Program-made: the position numbers and the translations under genes
Shown: positions 22,472 to 32,278 of the stretch, piece by piece
How positions within the stretch are numbered: the stretch's first letter is position 1
Layout: each line of letters starts with the position of its first letter
Notes under the pieces: generated by a model
What the model saw: the letters and a program-made list of their open reading frames with translations, nothing else
Told to the model about the DNA's origin: nothing
Databases searched by the model: none
Origin: Laburnicola sp. R22_1
Lineage: Eukaryota > Ascomycota > Dothideomycetes > Pleosporales > Didymosphaeriaceae
NCBI GenBank assembly: GCA_014281115.1
Contig: JACONQ010000015.1
Span: 682,001-746,000, forward strand
DNA: 64,000 nt
Direction of reading: 5' to 3'

Positions 22472-24540
22472 ATGTCCTGGAAATGGGCAAACAAACTGAG
22501 AAGAAAGCTGAGAAGACACAAACCCAGTATAAAGCTCACGGTATGCCCTAGACCATCACCTCCCTCGGATACGAAAGAGACATTGCGACAAAAGAAGCGC
22601 CAGCGACCGAAACCCCCTCCAAGGACATTCAGCGAATTACTTGGGCAGTGGGTAACACCGTATCAGAGCCCTTCACGTTTGAGTCCGACGAAGGACCCCC
22701 CACAGTCGCCTCTATCACTTCCTTCGAATTCATCCTCCAAGTTATCGCCTTCAATCATGTCTCGGAAACTCGTCAAAAAGTGGCCGTGTACGAAAGAGGA
22801 GGAAAAAAAGCCGACAAGTCCACTGGTCATTGGCGATCCGTATGACTTTAAGAAACTATCTGGGTTTGAGCTAGGACTGCCGACTCTGGAAGGAGGTCAA
22901 GATTGTGGCAATGAGAGAATCGGCACGGAGCTAGACTCGACACTTGATGATGGAGTCAGCTTAGTATCCTGGAGAACCTTCGCCAACGAAAGCAGGATGC
23001 CAACGCGAAGCGCCTTTGCGCCGGTTCCGTTATCCTTAGGCACACGGCACCCATTGGTGGTTCGTTGCCTCACCCTCTGAAGTTGAACCCACCGCAAATG
23101 CCACAACGACCAACACGGCCAGCGCCATTGCCGCCTGTATCTCAGCCAGGTGGACGGGATGCGCATCCACCAGAAAGCCTGAGGGTAGGTTATCCAGGAG
23201 ATAGCGCCAATACAACTGTTAAAAATTCACAACCGTCCAGACATAGCGTCATATACGGAAGCTTTGAAGTCGGATCACCATTCTTCCCCATCATCGAGCA
23301 GGTGGAAGACATACCGCTGCCAGTTTCGGGATCAGAGACGTCCTCTTCCACAAGTCAGATATTGCCTGTCCCCGAAGTCGAACGCCACCTGGAGTCAAGG
23401 ACCAATGGTTGGTCCGGAAGCTTCCAGATACCCGCTATTGGGCCACTACCGCTCGAGATGAGGGAGCCTCAGAAGATTTACTGGCACTATGTGAAAACTA
23501 GGAAGATTGATGTCGATATTTGTCCGGAAGCTGTGGATAGGAACAATAACTACACCTGGATGCACTGCTGGAGCCTTCTCAACCTGTATACGTTCGGTGC
23601 TTCGTACATAAACGATGACGAATTCGCGGATCGTGTGATGGATTTGCTGTGCGAAAAGCTCCGACCTGGACAAGGAGCCGATCTGGATACAATAACCCTC
23701 ATTTTCACAGGGCAATATATCTCTACGCGACTGAAACGCCTTGTCGTAGACCGATGCATCGATGCAGGAGGGATAGACTTTCACCACAATACTACGAGGA
23801 ATCTACCGAAAGATTTTTCAGTTTTCGCACTCGAAGTGGCCATGGAGCGGCTGAAGCATGGTGGAGCGGCACAATACTCGATCTCGCCTTGCCGGTACCA
23901 CAGGCACAAGACGCCCGAGGATTGTTATCTGCGGAAATGGGCCAAAGAGCGCGACAGGAGAGTGATAGAAAACAGGAAGGCTAGAAAAAGCCAGAACGAT
24001 GCACTGGTGCGCTTCGATCTTGGTCCTGAGACTCGCCACGCCGAGAAGCTGGATGCAAGTTTAGACAGAGTCAAAGAGGAGAGCGATGGGGCGATAGTCG
24101 ATATGCCAGCGATCGATGAGGCAGTGGACAAGGAGGCAGTAGTCGACGAGGCAGTGGACGATGAGGAAGCAGTCGCTGAGCCAGCAGCTGATGAACCGAA
24201 GGAAGACGATCAGAGTTGTCAGGCAAAGCATGACCTGGAGCGCGGCGCAAGCGTGCAAGAGGCAGGGTCCAATACGAGTGAGCCATTCGACCAGGAAATC
24301 CAAAACGTATCAACAGCGGAGTTCTTTACGATGGTCAGACCTTCGGATGGGGCTTCCCTCATCAGCATAAACTGCAAACCACGTCCAGAGCTGACGAGGA
24401 GTTCTTCTCACCCTGTAGGAACCGGGTGGGAGGTCAACCGCAGGCCGTCACTGCTCCATAGTTTGCATCGCTGTAGCCTATCGAACGCTTCTGAGGAATT
24501 TCCGTTGCCTGGGTCTTATCCCCAGTCCGTAGCTGGATAG
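22472..24540 (+). CDS. Hypothetical protein with BTB/BACK-like helical core and acidic repeat tail
   Basis: The basic N-terminal exon starts MSWKWANKLRRKLRRHK. The frame must shift between about 22840 and 23060. An intron 22840-22964 (GTATGA...TTAG, 125 bp) restores frame; an acceptor at 23039 is equally in phase, so the join is unresolved. The second frame is open from 22951 to 24540. Its core (EPQKIYWHYVKTRKIDVDIC, then YTWMHCWSLLNLYTFGASYI, then DDEFADRVMDLLCEKL) has the spacing of the segment after a BTB domain in fungal BTB proteins. A Glu/Asp/Ala/Val-rich repeat (DEAVDKEAVVDEAVDDEEAV) and a Ser-rich tail follow. Divergent partner of the 20596-22197 gene. Function unknown. Confidence 0.7.
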
Positions 24541-25086
24541 AGGTGTTGTTTATAGGCGTAAGGTGCTGGCATGTACGATGGAGCGGGGAGGTTTGGTTTG
24601 GCGTTGTGTTGCATTCTTGGAGATCATGGCGGGCATAGTGGTTGCGATATCAAAGACGGACGGCGGCAGCATGGGTCTGATTCATTGTTAGTTGTAATTG
24701 TGTAAGAAGTAGTATTGCTGAATCCACTTGGTTTTTTCTCTTGGACTTCCAGCGCTCCTTGTGCCGCTTCTGATGACTAGAAGCCGTGCCAGCGATCAAA
24801 CCATGGTCGCTAGAGAGAGCGGATTCCGCTCGAGTTGCGACTGCGACAAGTAGGGAGACATTCGAGAAGCCGATCTGAGTTGCTGAGTCGCACTGGTCCG
24901 CGCTGACGAGGGCGTGGTCCGCGAATGGAAGACCCCTGGAGCTGGGGACCAACTCGGTGTGCGCTTCCTAAAGTCCGAGGCTAAGTCCGGGCAGCCGCGA
25001 AGCACCGCAACCTGCACATAGATAGCGAAGGTTGCAGTGCCTTTTAGAACCGAAATGTGATATCAAATCGACCTCCAAAGCCTACA
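24541..25086. other. Intergenic, no supported gene
   Basis: Separates the BTB-like gene from the PEBP locus. Minus-strand ORFs at 24650-25017 overlap each other and have no motifs. Nothing else seen. Confidence 0.45.
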
Positions 25087-25727
25087 ATGCGACTCCTCAA
25101 GCTCATCGAATACTGTCTCGGGCGGCTCCTTTACCGCCGCCGCGGCTACGACGCAGACTGCCTGTTCAACAGCAAAGCTTTCAAGAACCACGCGAACCCC
25201 ACGATGCCCCTAACATCCCCCGACTGCGGCGCATCGGACGGAAGACTTAGCGATGAGTATTCAGCCTTTGGCACGGGTCGCATTCCCACGTTGGCCTGGC
25301 CTGCCGCAAGCCCGAACGTGAAGGAATACCTCTTCTTCTCGGAGGATCCGGACGCGCCGACGGGACACTCGAATGTACATGGAATCTATTGCGGTATATC
25401 GCCTACCGTGACGTCATTATCACTGGTGGAGCTGGAGTTGTTGAAGGAGGCGGATGGTGTGAAGGTTGTCAAGAGCGGTTGGAGGGTGGGGAAGAATCGC
25501 AGGAACGCCGTGTACATCCCGCCGCGCCCGCCGCTAGGCCATGGCCCGCACCGGTATTTTTTGAAATCATCGCATTGAACGAAAGGTTAGTCCCGACAAA
25601 GCTCAGCACAGTGCCAACCAAGGCGGAGATTGTGGAGGCTATTGATGGGAAGGTGGTTGAGTGGGGTCGGTGGGAGTCAGGGGGTACAGGCTCAAGGAGC
25701 TTTTTGGCACTGCGAAACTCCATCTGA
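25087..25727 (+). pseudogene. Phosphatidylethanolamine-binding protein (PEBP, YbhB-like), one frameshift
   Basis: PEBP/RKIP fold protein of the kind related to bacterial YbhB. The sequence runs MRLLKLIEYCLGRLLYRRRG, PLTSPDCG, PTLAWPAASPNVKEYLFFSEDPDAP, HGIYCG and PPRPPLGHGPHRYF. At the T-run 25557-25562 the frame ends in LKSSH-stop, whereas the -1 frame continues with the expected FEIIALNERL and ends VVEWGRWESG...RNSI at 25727. The ligand-pocket signatures (DPDAP and GHGPHRY) are intact on either side. A single base is missing from the homopolymer, so this is either a young pseudogene or an assembly or sequencing error. An ATG at 25057 is in frame, but MRLLKLIEY matches the family start. No intron is needed. 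Confidence 0.8.
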
Positions 25728-26087
25728 AGAAACCTGCCGAAAGGGTCACAGTATAAATCAAATAGAGTATAGCAATTCGAACAGGCTGTTGAGGTTTCTG
25801 GTCGTACTGCGTACGAAATTAGTGTTCTTGCGTCCGCTGGTGATCGATGCCTGGCTGGCTGGCTATATTGGGCCGCAGTGCGGTCTATTATTGGCAATTG
25901 CCCCACACAGCCGACCCAGAACATCTGCTGACCCACTGACACGCACGCATGCTATCGACTTTAAGAAGGACAGGCTGATGTCGCAGCTCCTGCGTAGAGA
26001 TGAGCCATTTTAGTACCTATATAAAATAAAAAAACCAGAGGTCCTCCAAGAAATCGACATCAGACGAAACAAACTGGTGAGCTTAGC
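25728..26087. other. Intergenic upstream of tRNA-Thr
   Basis: No gene supported. It leads into the tRNA, which carries its own internal promoter. Confidence 0.4.
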
Positions 26088-26170
26088 GCCCGTTTGGCTT
26101 AGTGGTACAGCGTCTCACTCGTAATTAACGCGATATGAGAAGATCCTCGGTTCGATTCCGAGAATGGGCA
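26088..26170 (+). tRNA. trnT-CGT: tRNA-Thr (anticodon CGT) with 11-nt intron
   Basis: The acceptor stem GCCCGTT/AATGGGC pairs fully with one G-U. The D arm TGGCTTAGTGG matches the A box. The anticodon stem TCTCA/TGAGA encloses loop CTCGTA-A with CGT as anticodon. The extra 11 bases attaacgcgat (26124-26134) sit just 3' of position 37, the canonical place for nuclear tRNA introns. The T arm CTCGG-TTCGATT-CCGAG matches the B box. Discriminator A at 26170, then a T-rich stretch (cttctttttg) as Pol III terminator. All cloverleaf elements are present, so it should be functional after tRNA splicing. Confidence 0.94.
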
Positions 26171-26172
26171 CT

Positions 26173-26179
26173 TCTTTTT
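26173..26179 (+). terminator. RNA polymerase III T-run terminator
   Basis: A run of five T within cttcttttt directly follows the tRNA-Thr gene, as expected for Pol III termination. Confidence 0.6.
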
Positions 26180-26549
26180 GCCAAGATTTGGCGTCTTTTG
26201 TTTTTTTGCGTACAAGAGGGTACGACGACGAGAGCATTAGCTAGACATGATTGTGAGGCATTGTTTTTGCTTGCTGAGTGCTGAGTACGTCTTTCTCCTA
26301 GGATTTCTGAGCTATCTCAGTGAGTGACTGTCCTCGACTGCTTCTTACGATTCCAGATGTCGGTTTCCTGCGTGCGAACTGCTGGCATTTTAAATACGCC
26401 CTATGTCCGACGCGCTTCCTTGCCTCGACACCATTTATCATCTGTCTACCGTCCTCCTACAATTTGCAACTCCATATCGCTTGCGCTTGAGCTGTAGCGC
26501 AGGTAAGCCACGATAATGACGGCCATGCCAGCGTTCCGCGCACGGCGGC

Positions 26550-27218
26550 TTGCTCAAGGCTCCCAGACACCCTGCCCGCGTCCCTACCGAGCCCATATCC
26601 GTCATGAAGCTGCAACACGACGACGACCTCGACCCCGAATATGACATCGACCACGACCCTTTTTCCTCACCACAGCCTCTACCCACTCTATCCTCCACGC
26701 CGACCGTCCACCCCGGCTGCTGTCTCGGCCTCAGCGCGCCCCTCCTCGCCCACCTCCACACCCTGCTGCCTGCCCAACCCGCCCTCACCCTCTCGATAGG
26801 CAGCGGCTACGGCCTCCTCGAAGCGCTTCTCCTCGCGCCACCGCACAGCCTCAACATCGTCGGCGTCGAGGTGCAACCGAGTCCCAACAACTACCTCCCC
26901 GCTGCGCATCATCGCACCGTGGCTGGCACGCGCTTTCTGGAGCCGCTGGCTGCTGAGGCGAAGGCGTGGTTGTTTGTGTATCCGAGGAGGGTGGGTCTGG
27001 TGGATGAGTACTTGCGGGCGTATGCGGGCGAGGAAGGGCTCGTCGAGACGGCGGTGTGGGTTGGGCCGACGGCGGACTGGGAAGACTATAGGGGCTGCTT
27101 TGAGGGGTGGTATGTTAGGGCTCGGAGTATGGATGGGGTGGGTGGCAGAGCGTGGGAGATGATTGCTGCCGCGTGCAAACGTCGCGGGGATATACCGAGC
27201 TTGGTGGACCGTGTTTGA
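26550..27218 (+). CDS. Methyltransferase-like hypothetical protein (222 aa)
   Basis: Single open frame. The acidic N-terminal part (HDDDLDPEYDIDHD) is followed by a short domain with a Rossmann-type start (LTLSIGSGYGLLEALLL), then IVGVEV where an acidic residue would bind SAM ribose. Then come TAVWVGPTADWEDY and a C-terminal helix. This resembles class I SAM-dependent methyltransferases reduced to their core. ATGs at 26550 and 26604 (MKLQHDDDLD) are both possible; the second fits a compact protein better. The frame stays open without intron. Catalytic activity is not demonstrated by the sequence. Confidence 0.65.
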   Translation: MLKAPRHPARVPTEPISVMKLQHDDDLDPEYDIDHDPFSSPQPLPTLSSTPTVHPGCCLGLSAPLLAHLHTLLPAQPALTLSIGSGYGLLEALLLAPPHSLNIVGVEVQPSPNNYLPAAHHRTVAGTRFLEPLAAEAKAWLFVYPRRVGLVDEYLRAYAGEEGLVETAVWVGPTADWEDYRGCFEGWYVRARSMDGVGGRAWEMIAAACKRRGDIPSLVDRV

Positions 27219-28081
27219 ACGGCTTTCAGAAATGCAGGTGCAGCGTCGGAAACACAAATCACCACCTGGGACCTAACAGGGATTTGCCCTTGAAGAGCTT
27301 CGCGTATACAGTCTTACACAGGAGAGAATACTACACTGACCCTCCTAGACGATCCCTTAATAGGTTTCGACAGCATGGGCTCCAAGCTCCAGAAGGCCCT
27401 CTCCATCCACTAGGAGGGTAGCATAGCTCCCACCACCTCTCCGACGAACAAAGAACCACCACCGATTAGCAATCACCATACACCAACTCAAACCCGCTTA
27501 ACCAACCATTTCCGTAGATGCCCCAAAATCAGAACAAACCACTCCAACAAGCAGATACCTCTAGAGCTCCACACACCCCCTCTCACGCCTGTCACTCCCT
27601 CTCCTCAGCGAACCCTACCCACCACCTCTTCACAAACCACGACCCGAGTTCGATCCCTTCCATATCTCTTTCATCTCCCACCGCATTCTATTCTATTTCC
27701 ATCTCACGCTTGCTTGTCTCACTCTACGCCCCATTTCCTTTGTCCCCTTCTTATTCAATCACCCCCTCACGCTTGACAATCACCTCCTTGTCCTCCACAC
27801 ACATACACTTCCTTTGTTCTCACCTCCCCCCCGGCGCATGGCGCAACGCCCTCCCCAAACCGCAATTAAAACGCGTCGTTGCCGCGCCCTCCCACCCTCC
27901 CGCTTTATACTTTCCCACTCACATTCTTGAAATTGTTCTCAGATATTTGCTCAACTACACACATACTACGCGCAGGATATTATCGCAGTCGTCTATTTGT
28001 TGTACACGCCTTTACCCAGATCAGATCAGATCAGAGCGGATCAGGTAGAATACGATAGGATAGGATAGGATTGGATCCAAT
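27219..28081. other. Pyrimidine-rich upstream region of the giant membrane protein gene
   Basis: Strongly C/T-rich on the plus strand, with a 176-codon Ser/Pro/Thr/His ORF that looks like composition bias rather than a gene. Short tandem runs (gatca)n at about 28018-28036 and (gatag)n at about 28055-28072 sit just before the ATG. Probably promoter and 5' UTR. Confidence 0.45.
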
Positions 28082-31000
28082 ATGGCAGACGCACTCATGC
28101 ACTTCGCGGCGCAGCATCCGATGCCTGCGGCTAGTATTTGGGCGGTGCTTGTTGGTGGGCTGGCTATTCCGAGGTATTGGCAGCTGGGCAGGGAGGCTTG
28201 GAGGGCACCGTCGAGTTCTGTAGAGGTGGAGACACCATCGAGTTCTGTGGAGACGCCACAGAGCCCTGCGGAGGATCCGCAGACGGTTACGGTTGTTGTT
28301 ACGCCGAGTGTTAAAGAGGGGGCGGAGAGCGCTGGTAGTGCTGCTAAGAAGGTTTTCGATACGGCCACGGACGCTGGGAAACAAGCTGCTGGGAGTGCTA
28401 GTAGTGCTGTCAATGAGGGTATCGATACGGTTTCGAACGCTGGGGAACAAGCTGCTGGGAGCGCCAGTAGTGCTGTCAATGAGGGTATCGATGCGGTTTC
28501 GAACGCTGCCAGCGGCGCTACCGATACTGTGAAAGAGGTTGTCAATAACGCTACCAGTGTTATTGATGAGGTTGGCAAGAAGGCCTTGAACGCTGCTAAG
28601 GAGACGTACGACAATGCTACGGTTGTTGGTGGTGGAATTCTCGACAACGTTACTAGTACTGCGAAACAGGTTGTCGATAACGCTACCAGTGTTGTTGAGA
28701 AGGCTGGCGAGGAGGCTTCGAAGGCTGCTAAGGAGAAGTACGACGATGCTACCACCGCTGTTAACGGAACCGTCCATCAGGTTTCGAAGGCTGCTGAGGA
28801 GGTCGGCAAGAAGGCTTCGAAGGCTTCTAAGAAGGTCGACAAGAAGGCTTCGAAGGCTTCGAAGGCTGCCAAACGAAAGTCCGGCAGTGTTACGGCAGTT
28901 GTTAGCAACACTACCACCGACATTGTCAACCGCGCTTCTCTTACTAAGCAATTTGTCGATAGAATGGCCAGTGTTCTCAGCGCAGCCATCAAGGACAGCG
29001 TGGATATCCAAGACATCTATGATATGGCCAAAACCGCGATCCTGACCGGGTCCACCTCCACAGCGACATCTGCCCCTGAGACCAAGGCATCTACTACATC
29101 AGCGGAATCCACGAACAAGGCTGCATCTCGCCAAGATGCTGTCAATGCTTCTCGAACTTCCGTGGTTGAAGCGGTCAGCGCCGCGGTTGGGGACTTGTGC
29201 CTGTTTCAAAGCTTCCATTGGATATACGTCTTCGTTCCTACCGCGGCGATATCGCTTGGCTTTCCGAGACTCCGGCGCTTTTATGAGGTTATAGCGTTTG
29301 GTCTCGCAATGCTTGTCCCCTACATCTTCAGGGGTAACCACGGCATGGGGTGCCCCGAGGATCCCTACACGAGTATCCCGACTTACATCGTCGCGCGCAT
29401 GCTCGTCTTTTACGGTATTTTTGGGCCCGTCCCCCCGATACAGAAGGGCATCGCGAAAGTGTGGTCCCTCGTAACGCAGCACCGGATTCTGGTCTCCCTC
29501 GTAGCAGCGGTAGGGACGTACTGGAACTGGCCTTATCTGGTTGACACGTTGTACAGCACCTTCAACTTTTTCATGTCGTTCCTTGACCCCTGCTCCCGCT
29601 ACGAGCATCGCTTCGCGAAAGTCATCGCCCTCACTTCGGGTCCGTGCGGTACTCTTGCTGTGTCGTTTTTGGCGCGCAGCCGAGGGCCCGAGCACCCACT
29701 AGAATTCATGAGATATCAGGGCTTCAATAACGCTATTACGGCTTCTTTGTTGGTAGTGCCCGTGTCATATTACTGGCTCTCGGAGCCGTCGTGTGCGCAG
29801 GACACGAAGATTGCCTTGGGTACTATCCTAATGTGGGCCTTGGTGTGCGCGTGGAGTATCAAGGGGGCTAAGCTGGTTGAGATGGCGAATGCGGCTAGGA
29901 TTGCGGTGCTGCCTGGTCCGGAGCCTGACGTCGGGGCGCAGGATGCAAATGTACAGGCTAGCAACGCACAAGAGCCTGAGGAGGATGTTGAATCTGAACG
30001 CGAGCCTTCAGCTGAGTTAAAACCTGGGCTGGCTCAAGCTGTGGAAGAAGCGTCGGAATCTACTGGATATGCGCCTGTTGCCGCAAAGAAAGGCCCTAGA
30101 ATTCCGTCTCCGCTGGCAATCTGGGATGCTCCTGAAGATGTTAATGGAGATGTGCCGACCCTAGTTGTTCAAGATGCGGACGTCACTGAAGATGCTCCAG
30201 TTGCTGAAGACGTTTCAGTCGCTGAAGACGTTTCAGTCACTGAAGACGTCCCAGTCGCTAAAGACGTCCTAGCTACCGAAGACGTCCCAGCTCCCGAAGA
30301 CGAGGCAAGTGCTGAAGATACACCGATTGCCAACATTTCCTCTGCCCCCGAAGACACATCTGCGCCCGGAAACGCCACCGATCATACTCCTGTGACCGAC
30401 GCTCCTACAACAGCCGCCGGCCCTGTAGCCAGCGACGTCTCGAATGTCGACGATACACGCGAATCTCGTGATGTACCCATCCCCAGCATAGAAGTAAATA
30501 CAGATACGGTCACTGGTCCATCTACAGACACACTTGAGACTGAGGTCGAAGAAGGGGAGTCGGAAGAGCGTCGAGCAGACGCAGCTGAGGACAACGAGTC
30601 TAAACCTAAGGATGGGGACGATGAGCCTAAGGACGAAGAACCTAAAGACAGCGACAAGGGACCCAAGGCCAGAGAGACCAAGGCCGAAGAGACCAAGGCC
30701 GAAGAACCCAAGGATAGCGATAAGAAGCCCCAGGACGAAGAGCCTAGGCAAAATGAGCCTGAGCTGATTCGGCCAGAGTCAGCCGTTTCGGTGCAACCCG
30801 ATGAGGCCAAGCCTGAGCAGCCTGACCTGGAGAATCGCGAGAGCAGTACAACCAAAGATGAATCGCCCAAGTCGCCCCAGCTGTCCCAGTCGCCGCAATT
30901 GCCTCCATTTCCCAACTTGCCGGAGTCGCGCCAATCATTGGAATCTGAGCAGAAGCCTTCCGAGCAGCAGCAGACCCAAGAGGAGTTGTCTGGAAAGACG

Positions 31001-32278
31001 CATCCTGAGAGCGGCAGGACGAAAGATGAATCGTCCAAGTCGCCCCAGTCGCCCCCTTTGCCGAAATCGTCTGAGTCGCCTAAATCATCCGAGCGCGAAG
31101 AGACGCAATCAGGACAAGTGGAGTCTGAGAGTGGCAAGACCAAGAATGAATCGCCCCAGTCTCCTGATTCGCCCCTCCCGCCTAAACCTCAGGAGTCTGA
31201 TCAAGAGCCGGCTGAGCAAAAGCAACCTGATGAGGAGTTGTCTAAACAGGTACATGCTGTAGAAGAGCCCGTTAGAAAGAGTACAAAAGCAAATACGCCC
31301 GAGGAGCAACCCAAAAAGGCAATCGAGGTGCAACCGACTGAGCCCAAGGAGGAGGAGGCTGCAAACGACCGTATCACTTTCGGGGACGAAGATTCAGACG
31401 ACGACTTTTCAGCTGCGATCATGGCTGGACTCGAGAAGGACGAACCAGGTGTAGCCTCCGGTAGTAATATCGAGGCCAACCCCGTGGTTGCTGATAACAA
31501 CCCATCCACCGTGGAAGAGCCAGGTGTGGTTAAATTTCCCGATGCCACCTTCAATGTCAATAGCACGCGTAGAACCATTCGGCCAATTCCTTCTGAGCAA
31601 CGGACAAGAGGTAAGAAAGTTCTTGTGCAGGAATCACTTTTTAGATTCGTTAACATAGACACAGCCACTGTACGACCTTCAGGGTCAGCAATCGATGCTC
31701 CACAGTCGCCCCCCACTGGCTCTGCTGATACTGATGCTATCTGGGATAAAGTGGATGTGCCATTTGTCAGCTTTGGTTCTCCTACCACTCCTGGCTTTAT
31801 TACTGGCTTTAGCCAACCTACTGCTATCCAGCCGCTCGCTAGTGCTCCGAAGTCCCCAGGCTTTAGCCAACCTAGTGCTGCCCAGCCGCCCGTCAGTGCT
31901 CCGAAGTCCTCAGGCTTTAGCCAACCTAGTGCTGCCCAGCCGCCCGCTAGTGCTCCGAAGTCCCCAGGCTTAGGTATTCTCATGCGTGGTGCCCAGGCTG
32001 CTAGTATGAAGTTTCCAACACCCACTTCTAGCACTTTCGGTGCCGTTGCCAGTTCGCCCGTCGGAGCAACTGTTTTCAGCTCAGTACCTCCTCAGTCAGG
32101 TAGCATAACTAGCCCAGCTACAGCGGGAGGCGGCGTTCCCGGTGGAACTGAATCAAGCAGCGCTCCTGTACCACCTCAGGATGAACAGGATGTCAAGAAC
32201 ACGAATAATGATGTTGAGATGGCAGATGTCGAACAGCCCAATATCGATGGTACTGCTCAAGACAAGAAACCTACCTGA
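28082..32278 (+). CDS. Giant multi-pass membrane protein with LEA-like 11-mer repeats and disordered acidic tail (1398 aa)
   Basis: Single exon, start MADALMHFAAQHPMP. A hydrophobic segment at residues 13-32 is followed by an Ala/Ser/Thr/Lys-rich amphipathic region (about 60-270) like group-3 LEA 11-mers. It includes a perfectly phased 22-aa duplication (28373-28438, 28439-28504). About five or six membrane helices follow (about 365-610; SFHWIYVFVPTAAISLGFPR, ITASLLVVPVSYYWL). After that comes some 750 residues of Glu/Asp/Pro/Ser/Lys-rich disorder with VxEDV repeats and KDESPKSPQSP repeats. Three 18-aa GFSQPSAAQPPxSAPKSx repeats end the tail. No enzyme motif. The annotated stop is a TGA after DKKPT, but the same frame continues to 33145 with only five stops (separate entry). 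Function unknown; membrane localisation inferred. Confidence 0.8.
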   Translation: MADALMHFAAQHPMPAASIWAVLVGGLAIPRYWQLGREAWRAPSSSVEVETPSSSVETPQSPAEDPQTVTVVVTPSVKEGAESAGSAAKKVFDTATDAGKQAAGSASSAVNEGIDTVSNAGEQAAGSASSAVNEGIDAVSNAASGATDTVKEVVNNATSVIDEVGKKALNAAKETYDNATVVGGGILDNVTSTAKQVVDNATSVVEKAGEEASKAAKEKYDDATTAVNGTVHQVSKAAEEVGKKASKASKKVDKKASKASKAAKRKSGSVTAVVSNTTTDIVNRASLTKQFVDRMASVLSAAIKDSVDIQDIYDMAKTAILTGSTSTATSAPETKASTTSAESTNKAASRQDAVNASRTSVVEAVSAAVGDLCLFQSFHWIYVFVPTAAISLGFPRLRRFYEVIAFGLAMLVPYIFRGNHGMGCPEDPYTSIPTYIVARMLVFYGIFGPVPPIQKGIAKVWSLVTQHRILVSLVAAVGTYWNWPYLVDTLYSTFNFFMSFLDPCSRYEHRFAKVIALTSGPCGTLAVSFLARSRGPEHPLEFMRYQGFNNAITASLLVVPVSYYWLSEPSCAQDTKIALGTILMWALVCAWSIKGAKLVEMANAARIAVLPGPEPDVGAQDANVQASNAQEPEEDVESEREPSAELKPGLAQAVEEASESTGYAPVAAKKGPRIPSPLAIWDAPEDVNGDVPTLVVQDADVTEDAPVAEDVSVAEDVSVTEDVPVAKDVLATEDVPAPEDEASAEDTPIANISSAPEDTSAPGNATDHTPVTDAPTTAAGPVASDVSNVDDTRESRDVPIPSIEVNTDTVTGPSTDTLETEVEEGESEERRADAAEDNESKPKDGDDEPKDEEPKDSDKGPKARETKAEETKAEEPKDSDKKPQDEEPRQNEPELIRPESAVSVQPDEAKPEQPDLENRESSTTKDESPKSPQLSQSPQLPPFPNLPESRQSLESEQKPSEQQQTQEELSGKTHPESGRTKDESSKSPQSPPLPKSSESPKSSEREETQSGQVESESGKTKNESPQSPDSPLPPKPQESDQEPAEQKQPDEELSKQVHAVEEPVRKSTKANTPEEQPKKAIEVQPTEPKEEEAANDRITFGDEDSDDDFSAAIMAGLEKDEPGVASGSNIEANPVVADNNPSTVEEPGVVKFPDATFNVNSTRRTIRPIPSEQRTRGKKVLVQESLFRFVNIDTATVRPSGSAIDAPQSPPTGSADTDAIWDKVDVPFVSFGSPTTPGFITGFSQPTAIQPLASAPKSPGFSQPSAAQPPVSAPKSSGFSQPSAAQPPASAPKSPGLGILMRGAQAASMKFPTPTSSTFGAVASSPVGATVFSSVPPQSGSITSPATAGGGVPGGTESSSAPVPPQDEQDVKNTNNDVEMADVEQPNIDGTAQDKKPT
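28373..28504 (+). repeat. Two 66-bp tandem units inside the LEA-like region
   Basis: Units 28373-28438 and 28439-28504 are nearly identical and encode 22 residues each, i.e. two 11-mers. They keep the reading frame and indicate recent in-frame expansion. Confidence 0.85.
31805..31966 (+). repeat. Three 54-bp tandem units encoding GFSQPSAAQPP repeats
   Basis: Units 31805-31858, 31859-31912 and 31913-31966 encode three 18-aa repeats starting GFSQP. Nearby FG-containing stretches (VSFGSPTTPGF, TFGAVASS) give the tail an FG-like low-complexity character. Confidence 0.85.

Noticed and set aside
27518..28048. 176-codon Ser/Pro/Thr/His-rich plus-strand ORF
   Set aside because: It lies in the pyrimidine-rich leader just before the giant gene and shows no domain; probably 5' UTR.
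28031..29011. 326-codon minus-strand ORF opposite the LEA-like region
   Set aside because: A mirror of the Ala/Ser/Thr repeats on the coding strand; repetition alone keeps it open.
30169..31143. Minus-strand ORFs of up to 253 codons inside the giant gene
   Set aside because: They are Ser/Leu/Gly-rich shadows of the repetitive Glu/Pro coding strand, with no domain.
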